NCBI GenBank assembly: GCA_007570785.1
Contig: ML664159.1
Span: forward strand, 911,299-975,298
Origin: Antilocapra americana
Lineage: Eukaryota > Chordata > Mammalia > Artiodactyla > Antilocapridae
Reading direction: 5' to 3'
DNA length: 64,000 nucleotides
Shown here: piece after piece, positions 56,997 to 64,000 of the stretch
Position numbering within the stretch: the first letter of the stretch is position 1
Layout: every line of letters starts with the position of its first letter
Position numbers and translations under genes: made by a program
Notes under the pieces: generated by a model
The model's database searches: none
Told to the model about the DNA's origin: nothing
Seen by the model: the letters and a program-made list of their open reading frames with translations, nothing else

Positions 56997-59577
56997 AGTT
57001 CAGTTCAGTCGTTCAGTCCTGTCCGGCTCTTTGCGACTCCATGGACTGCAGCCCGCCAGGCTTCCCTGTCCATCACTAGTTCCCGGAGCTTGCTCAAACT
57101 CATATCCATGGAGTTGGTGCTTCTATCCAACCATCTCATCCTCTGTTATCCCCTTCTCCTCCTGCCTTCAATTCTATCCCAGCATCAGGGTCTCTTCCAA
57201 TGAGTCAGTTCTTCGCATAAGGTTGCCAAAGTATTGGAGTTTCAGCTTCAACATCAGACCTTCCAATGAATATTCAGACTGATTTCCTTTAGGATGGACT
57301 GGTTGGATCTCCTTGCAGTCCAAGAGACTCTCAAGAGTCTTCTCCAACACCACAGTTCAAAAGCATCAATTCTTCAGTGCTCAGCTTTCTTTATAGTCCA
57401 ACTCTCACATCCGTACATGAATACTGGAAAAATCGTACCCTTAACTAGATGGACCTGTGCTGGCAAAGTAATATCTCTGCTTTTTAACATGCTGTCTAGG
57501 TTGGTCATAACATTCCTTCCAAGGAGTAACCGTCTTTTAATTACATGGCTGCAGTCACCATATGCAGTGATTTTGGAGCCCAAAAGAAATAAAGTCTGCC
57601 ACTGCTTCCACTGTTTCCCCATCTATTTGCCATGAAGTGATGGAACCAGATGCCATGATCTTAGTTTTTTGAATGTTGAGCTTTAAGCCAACTTTTTCAC
57701 TCTCCTCTTTTACTTTCATCAAGAGGCTTTTCAGTTCTTCTTCACTCTGCCATAAGGATGGTGTCATCTGCATATCTGAGGCTATTGATATTTTTCTGGG
57801 AAATCTTGACTCCAGCTTGTGTTTCATCCAGCCCAGTGCTTCTCACGATGTACTCTAGATATAAGTTAAATAAGCAGGATGACAATATACAGCCTTGACA
57901 TACACCTTTTCCTATTTGAAACCAGTCTATTGTTCCATGTCCAGTCTTAATGTTGCTTCCTGACCTGAATACAGATTTCTCAAGAGGCAGGTCACATGGT
58001 CTGGTATTCCCACCTCTTTCAGAATTTTCCATAGTTTGTGGTCAAAGATAATCAATAAAGCAGAAATAGATGTTTTTCTGGAACTCTCTTGCATTTTCAA
58101 TGATGCAGTGGATGTTGGCAAATTGATCTCTAGTTCCTCTGATTTTTCTAAATCCAGCTTGACCATCTGGAAGTTCATGATTCATGTACTATTGAAGCCT
58201 GGCTTAGAGAATTTTGAGCATTACTTTACTAGTGTGTGAGATGAGTGCAATTGTGTGGTAGTTCGAGCATTCTTTGGCATTGCCTTTCTTTGGGTTTGGA
58301 ATGAAAACTGACCTTTTCCAGTCCTGTGGCCACTGCTGAGTTTTCCAAATTTGCTGGCATATTGAATGCAGCACTTTCACAACATCATATTTTAGGATTA
58401 GAAATAGCTCAACTGGAATTCCATCAACCCCATTAGCTTTGTTCCTAGTGATGCTTCCTAAGGCCCACTTGACTTCGCATTCCTGGATGTCTGGCTCTAG
58501 GTGAGTGATCACACCATTGTGATTATCTGGGTCATGAAGATCTGTTTTGTACAGTTCTTCCTTGTATTCTTGTCACCTCTTCTTAATATTGTCTGCTTCC
58601 ATTAGGTCCATACCATTTCTGTCCTTTACTGAGCCCATCTTTGCATGAAATGTTCCCTTGGTATCTCTAATTTTCTTCAAGAGATCTCAAGTCTTTCCCA
58701 TTCTATTGTTTTCCTCTATTTCTTTGCACTTATCACTGAAGAAGACTTTCTTATCTCTCCTTAACTCTGCATTCAAATGTGTATATCTTTCCTTTCCTAT
58801 TCTCCTTTGCTTTTTGCTTCTCTTCTTTTCTCAGCTATCTGTAAGGCCTCCTCAGACAGCCATTTTGCTTTTTTACATTTCTGTTTCTTGGGGATGGTCT
58901 TGATTGCTGTCTCCTGCACAGTGTAACAAACCTCTGTCCATAGTTCTTCAGGCACTCTGTCTATCAGATCTAGTCCCTTAAATCTATTTCTCACTTCCAC
59001 TGTATAATCATAAGGGATTTGATGTAGATCCTACCTGAATGATCTAGTGCTTTTCCCTACTTTCTTCAATTTCAGTCTGAATTTGGCAATAAGGAGTTCA
59101 TGATCTCAGCAAAGTCAGCTCCCAGTCTTGTTTTTTGGTCTGTATAGAGCTTTTCCAGCTTTGGCTGCAAAGAATATAATCAATCTGATTTCAGTTTTGA
59201 CCATCTGGTGATATCCATGTGTAGAATCTTCCTTTGTGTTGTTGGAAAAGGTTGTTTGCTTTGACCAGTGCATTCTCTTGGCAAAACTCTATTAGTCTTT
59301 GCCCTTCTTCATTCTGTACTCCAAGGCCAAATTTGCTCATTACTCCAGGTGTTTCTTGACTTCCTACTTTTACATTCCAGTCCCTTCTAATGAAAAGGAC
59401 ATATTTTGGGGGTGTTAGTTCCAGAAGGTCTTGTAGGTCTTCATAGAACCGTTCAACTTCAGCTTCTTCAGCATTACTGGTCGGGGCATAGACTTGGATT
59501 ACTGTGATACTGAATGGTTTCTCATGAGAAGGAACAGAGATCATTCTGTTGTCTTTGAGATTTCGTCCAAGTACCTA
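56997..59577 (-). mobile_element. BovB LINE, 5'-truncated (2.6 kb)
   Basis: 3' terminus at 56997 ('aagttcagttcagtcgttca'). It runs through C-terminal region, RT and most of the endonuclease, and stops near 59577 in the endonuclease. Small indels break all frames. Confidence 0.95.
57742..59544 (-). pseudogene. BovB endonuclease and RT fragments
   Basis: Three main frames. 59191-59544 (117 residues) is endonuclease with QVYAPTS and RRDWNVKVGS, where the usual glycine before the DWN motif is arginine. 58204-58512 has RT N-terminal motifs (GIPVELFLIL, SVFIPNPKKGNAKECSNYHT). 57742-58032 holds KGVCQGCILSSCLFNLYLEY and an intact YADD loop (NSLRYADDTILMAE). The frames are out of register with each other. 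Confidence 0.9.
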
Positions 59578-59589
59578 GGCCTTGTTTAT

Positions 59590-59912
59590 GTGATTCATTT
59601 TGTGTGGAATGTTCTTCCTCCTGGTCTTTTTCACCATTAAAGTCTATCACTATTGTCACCTGATAAAAAAACACCTTCTCCAACTACCCTGTCACATTAC
59701 CTTGCTTTAATGCTTCGGGTTTTTGTTTGTTCTTTTTGTCTACTTTTTTTTTTTTTTTTTACTGATGTGATCTCATTTGTCTATTTACTTGTTTATTGTT
59801 TGTCTTCTCCTTCCTCCTCTTCTCACCCACTCATTACAATGTAAACTCCTCAGAGCTTAGGACAGTGTCTGGATCATGATATGCATTCAGTAAATATTCC
59901 TAGATTAAATTA
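59590..59912 (+). mobile_element. L2 LINE 3' end
   Basis: 'gtgtggaatgttcttcctcc' , 'ttgtttattgtttgtcttct', 'caatgtaaactcctcagagc', 'ggacagtgtctggatcatga' and 'gcattcagtaaatattcc' give the L2 3' end in order. A T run of 18 (about 59743-59760) lies inside. Confidence 0.72.
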
Positions 59913-60228
59913 AAAAATGGATGCCTACCTCCAACAATGATAGTGAGTTTCCTCAAGGCAGAGGCCATGCTTCATTGGTTCCTTGTAAATAACATTGTCA
60001 GTATGGAATAACATAGTAAGAGTTCAATCAGTCCTCATAAATAAATAACCCATTAATGAATGAGCAAACAATGAATATTTTTTATTATACACATAGGATA
60101 ATATTAACCTTAAACTTATTAATATCTGCCTAAAGTTGGTTACACAGTTTTAGAAAGGATAACAAAGGCAGGGACACTGTAAGGACTCTGAAAGTTGGGG
60201 AATGGCCATAGATTTTTTAAGTCTTAAT
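59913..60228. other. Unique DNA, nothing recognised
   Basis: No gene or repeat family recognised between the L2 end and the L1 start. Confidence 0.45.
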
Positions 60229-62520
60229 AGTCTTAAAACAAAAGCTATATATGACAGATCCACAGCAAACATTATCCTCAATGGTGAAAAATTGAAAGCA
60301 TTTCCCCTAAAGTCAGGAACAAGAGAAGGATGCCCATTCTCACCACTACTATTCAACATAGTTTTGGACTCAGAGCAATCAGAGAAGAAAAAGAAATAAA
60401 AGTAATCCAGATTGCAAAAGAAGTAAAACTCTCACTGTTTGAAGATGACATAATCCTCTACATAGAAAACCCTAAAGACTCCACCAGAAAATTACTAGAG
60501 CTAATCAATGAATATAGTAAAGTTGCAGGATATAAAATTAACACACAGAAATCCCTTGCATTCCTATATACTAACAATGAGAAAACAGAAAGAGAAATTA
60601 AGAAAACAATTCCATTCACCATAGCAATGAAAAGAATAAAATACATAGGAATCAATCTACCTAAAGAAACAAAAGACCTATATATAGAAAACTATAAAAC
60701 ACTGATAAAAGAAATCAAAGAAGACACAAATAGATGGAGAAATATACCATGTTCATGAATCAGAAGATGCAATATAGTGAAAATGAGTATACTACCAAAA
60801 GCAATTTATAGATTCAATGCAATCCCTGTCAAGCTAACAATGGTATTTTTCAGAGAACTAGAACAAATAATTTCACAATTTGTATGGAAATGCAAAAATA
60901 AACCTCTAATAGCCAAAGCAATCTTGAGAAAGAAGAATGGAACTGGAGGAATCAACCTGCCTGACTTTAGACTATACTACAAAACAACAGTCATCAAGAC
61001 AGTATGGTACTGGCACAAAGACAGAAATATAGATCAATGGAACAAAATAGAAAGCCCAGAGATAAATCCACACACCTATGGACACCTTATCTTTGACAGA
61101 GGAGGCAAGAATATACAATGGAGAAAAGACAATCTCTTTAACAAGTGGTGCTGGGGAAACTGGTCAACCACTTGTGAAAGAATGAAACTAGAACACTTGC
61201 TAACACCATACACAAAAATAAACTCAAAATGGATCAAAGATCTAAACATAAGACCAGAAACTATAAAACTCCTAGAGAAAAATATAGGCAAAACACTTTC
61301 TGACATAAATCACAGCAGGATCCTCTATGACCCACCTCCCAGAGTAATGGAAATAAAAGCAAAAATAAACAAATGGGACCTAATTAAACTTAAAAGCTTT
61401 TGTGCAACGAAGGAAACTATAAGCAATATGAAAAGACAGCCTTCAGAATGGGATAAAATAATACCAAACGAAGCAACTGACAAAGAATTGATCTCAAAAA
61501 TATAGAAGCAGCTCCTGCAACTCAATTCCAGAAAAATACACGACCCAATCAAAAAACGGGCCAAAGAACTAAACAGACATTTCCTCAAAGAAAACATACA
61601 AATGGCTAACAAACACATGAAAAGATGCTCAACATCACTCATTATCAGAGAAATGCAAATCAAAACCACAGCAAGTAACCATCAGAATGGCTGCTATCAA
61701 AAAGTCTACAAACAATAAATGCTGGAGAGGGTGTGGAGAAAAGGGAAACCTCTTACACTGTTAGTGGGAATGCAAACTAGTACAGCTACTATGGAGAACA
61801 GTGTGGAGATACCTTAAACAACTGGGAAAAGAACTGCCATATGACCCAGCAATCCCACTGCTGGTTGTACACACCAAGGAAACCAGATTTGAAAGAGACC
61901 CATGTACCTCATTGTTCATCGCCGCACTGTTTACAATAGCCAGGACATAGAAGCAACCTAGATGTCCTTTGACAGACAAATGGATAAGAAAGCTGTGGTA
62001 CATATACACAATGGAATATTATTCAGCCGTTAAAAAGAATACATTTGAATCAGTTCTAATGAGTTGAATGAAACTGAAGCCTATCATACAGAATGAAGTA
62101 AGTCAGAAAGAAAAACACCAATACAGTATACTAACACATATATATGGAATTTAGAAGGATGTAACAATGACCCTATATGCAAGACAGCAAAAGAGACGCA
62201 GATGTATAGAACAGTCTTTTGGACTCTGTGGAAGAAGGCAAATCACTCTCAAGAAGATGATTTGAGAGAATAGCATTAAAACATATATATTATCATATGT
62301 GAAACAGATTGCCTGTTCAGGTTTCATGCATGAGACAGGGTGCTCAGGGCTGGTGCACTGGGATGACCCTGAGGGATGGGATGGGGAGGGAGGTGGGAGG
62401 CGGGTTCAGGATGGGGAAGAGATGTACACTCATTGATTCATGTCAATGTATGGCATAAACCACTACAATATTGTAATTAGCCTCCAATGAAAATAAATAA
62501 ATCTTAAGAACATAAAAATA
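60229..62520 (+). mobile_element. L1 LINE (bovine type), mid ORF2 to 3' end
   Basis: 5'-truncated in the RT region ('aaagctatatatgacagatcc') and complete at the 3' end, with a guanine-rich 3' UTR tract (about 62375-62415) and an A-rich tail. Less diverged than the L1 at 21115-25660. Confidence 0.94.
60330..61505 (+). pseudogene. L1 ORF2, RT to C-terminus, two frames
   Basis: Frame 60330-60758 (142 residues) has the catalytic loop as FEDD (residues 37-40; FADD is usual), keeping both aspartates. Frame 60777-61505 (242 residues) continues the C-terminal part (for example [20 protein letters not shown] and the [18 protein letters not shown] stretch). One break near 60760 separates them, and the N-terminal end is frameshifted against 60202-60399. 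The endonuclease is absent. Confidence 0.92.
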
Positions 62521-62699
62521 AAAAGAAATAGGGAGATGGTAAAGATAAGTTGCAAGAAGAGCCAATCATTAATACAGAGCTATTATTTTCAGATTAATGC
62601 CATAATCATTTATTTTTACCCATTTATATAATTAGTATAATTAAAGATAATTATTCTGTCAAAAAGAAAAAAAAAAAAAAACAGAAGGGAAAGGGGCAG

Positions 62700-63260
62700 G
62701 GCACAACCTTTAAAAGAAACTGGTTAGAACCAACTAGGTCCAAGAAGGTGGATGAGTCAATTTCCACTAGACATTGAGCCTCAGAATATGCTTACTGTAA
62801 AACATCAAAATGTTAAATGACACACCCATTGGTGCCATGACAGTTCCAAGGTTAACCATAAAATGTCAACCAGTGAGCAGTGGCCTAGTTCCTAGAAATT
62901 CCTACCCTTTCCCCATAACAGCTGGAGTACTCTCCCCACTTGTAAGCCTATATTTCATTCTTTGCAATACTATGAGCTAACCTTCTCTTTGAGCCCCCCA
63001 AAATTGCGAATCATATACGGCATGAGGCTCAGAAATCTTAGCCAGTGTTTGACACTAAGCTTGAGGGCTTCTAGAAGTATGAGGCTACCAGCACAGAGAC
63101 CAGAGCCAGGAGAGCAGGACAGAGAGCGAAGGCCCAGTGTGTGCCTTCTGCCCTTTCCAAGGGATAGAGAGAGACTCACTGTGGATGAAAAGATGCCACC
63201 CTTAGGGAAGGTGAATTCTCCAGATATGTTCATTGTACTTTTCAAACCAAAATTGGTTTG
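62700..63260 (+). mobile_element. Possible endogenous retrovirus LTR relic
   Basis: 'aaatgacacacccattggtgcc' then 'atgacagttccaaggttaac' and 'cataaaatgtcaaccagtg' resemble an ERV1-type LTR. The opposing frames at 62962-63296 overlap its second half and are not gene-like. Ends and family are uncertain, and no retroviral coding region is adjacent. Confidence 0.4.
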
Positions 63261-63689
63261 CATATAACAATGCAGCCTGAGGAGACCTGAGTACAATAGG
63301 TAGAATACTTGGATTTAGAGCCAGTTCAGAAAATCTAGGGGTAATAATTGCAATGTTAATAGGGGAACAAGTTAGTACTCAGATTCTTCCTTGTTTGGGT
63401 GAAATGTCTCACAAAACTTCTCAATTCCCCAGCTCTAATTGATTCCATGCTTATCAAGCTCTTCACTCAGTTACTGTTTTATTAATACTAGTCAGAGGAT
63501 CTCCATATTTGAGATGTAAGTGTTCTGATCTCCAGCACATGCAATCTTAGTGATGGGTTATAAACCTGTTTCTTGTGAGTTTTGTTAGTGCTGAATCACA
63601 GTCTCAGAGGAGAAACAGCTCGGATCCCTTAAGATTCAATTCTGCAGACCCTAATAATCTCAATATGAATTAATGTAAACTAGTATGTG
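63261..63689. other. Unique DNA, nothing recognised
   Basis: No gene or repeat recognised; ends in the target site of the SINE at 63690. Confidence 0.45.
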
Positions 63690-63897
63690 GGCTTCCCTGC
63701 TGTTCAACATCAAAGAATTGGGCTGCAGTGCACGAGATGCAGGTTCAATCCCTGTGTCAGAAAGATCCCCTGGAGAAGGAAACAGCAACCCACTCCAGTA
63801 TTCTTGCCTGGGAAATCCTATGGACAGAGAAGCCTGGTGGGCTATAGTCCATGGGGTCACAAAAGAGTCAGACATGACTTAGTGACTCAACAAAAAC
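63690..63897 (+). mobile_element. Bov-tA SINE with 13-bp TSD
   Basis: Sense Bov-tA: tRNA-Glu-derived head ('gggcttccctgctgttcaac'), B-box-like 'ggttcaatccctg', BovA body and short A-rich tail. AAACTAGTATGTG at 63677-63689 and 63898-63910 is a perfect target duplication. Confidence 0.95.
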
Positions 63898-64000
63898 AAA
63901 CTAGTATGTGAGGGGTAGGACAGAGGGATGGATCTTGGAATCTGATACCTGAAGCCTGAAATCCTTCTATTAATACTTTGTTTTGAGGCTTGGAAACAGA

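Noticed and set aside
9999..59577. Regularly recurring BovB and Bov-tA sequences as a CRISPR or other array
   Set aside because: Copies are of different lengths, orientations and ages, and are separated by irregular unrelated DNA; many have their own target duplications.
63236..63260. Short palindrome CAAACCAA-AA-TTGGTTTG as a regulatory site
   Set aside because: An 8-bp stem in AT-rich DNA is expected by chance in 64 kb and nothing nearby suggests a promoter.
3240..63897. tRNA-like heads in the Bov-tA and CHR SINEs as tRNA genes
   Set aside because: They keep A- and B-box-like sequence but do not fold as complete tRNAs, and each continues directly into a SINE body with flanking target duplications.
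119..63911. Long open frames on both strands as host genes
   Set aside because: All frames above about 130 codons lie in L1 or BovB (sense or antisense). The rest have no domain, no recognisable splice pattern and no similarity that I know.
1..64000. A new multi-gene biological system
   Set aside because: The window is explained by nested retroelements and AT-rich unique DNA. No cluster of co-oriented intact genes, no shared regulatory signal and no foreign composition was found.

Overview
The window is ordinary, gene-poor nuclear DNA of a ruminant, most likely a bovid (cattle, sheep, goat or a close relative). The evidence is its repeats: many BovB (RTE-clade) LINE copies, bovine-type L1 with its guanine-rich 3' UTR, tRNA-Glu-derived Bov-tA SINEs, BovA monomers, one Bov-A2 dimer and several cetartiodactyl CHR SINEs. 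I found no intact host protein gene, tRNA, rRNA, CRISPR array, operon or bacterial or viral gene cluster. All long open frames are broken pieces of LINE ORFs or their antisense shadows. Unique sequence is AT-rich and shows no convincing exon.

Layout. 0-9 kb: the 3' end of an L1 at the left edge, several SINEs, two MIRs, an antisense L1 and a probable solitary LTR. 10-16 kb: BovB copies, including an almost full-length one with an internal endonuclease deletion that abuts a second BovB head to head. 18-26 kb: two L1 elements of different age in the same orientation; the first carries a CHR-1 SINE with a perfect 16-bp target duplication, the second a 1.1-kb rearranged BovB. 26-33 kb: mostly unique DNA with MIR, L2 and a possible hAT relic, plus a diverged pair of about 100 bp that I cannot assign. 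33-35 kb: a 2.1-kb BovB inside an L1 3' UTR. 36-46 kb: MER5, MIR, CHR and Bov-tA elements and several L1 3' ends. 47-54 kb: an ancient antisense L2 apparently split into pieces by later insertions, among them the longest BovB (3.1 kb, with a recognisable endonuclease domain). 56-62 kb: a Bov-A2 dimer inside an L1, another long BovB and a 2.3-kb L1. 62-64 kb: a possible LTR relic and a Bov-tA with a perfect 13-bp target duplication.

Nothing here is a cooperating gene system. The value of the window is as a layered record of retrotransposition, from which the relative ages L2/MIR, then old L1 and DNA transposons, then CHR SINEs and BovB/Bov-tA, can be read from nesting and target-site duplications. 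The most interesting observations are the two BovB junctions where an inverted 5' block meets a sense 3' half, a BovB inserted in another BovB, (TA)n arrays arising at the same place in two L1 copies, an A-rich insertion with a target duplication but no element body, two overlapping mutually exclusive hairpins, and an unassigned duplicated segment. Family names come from recall of consensus sequences, not from a database search.
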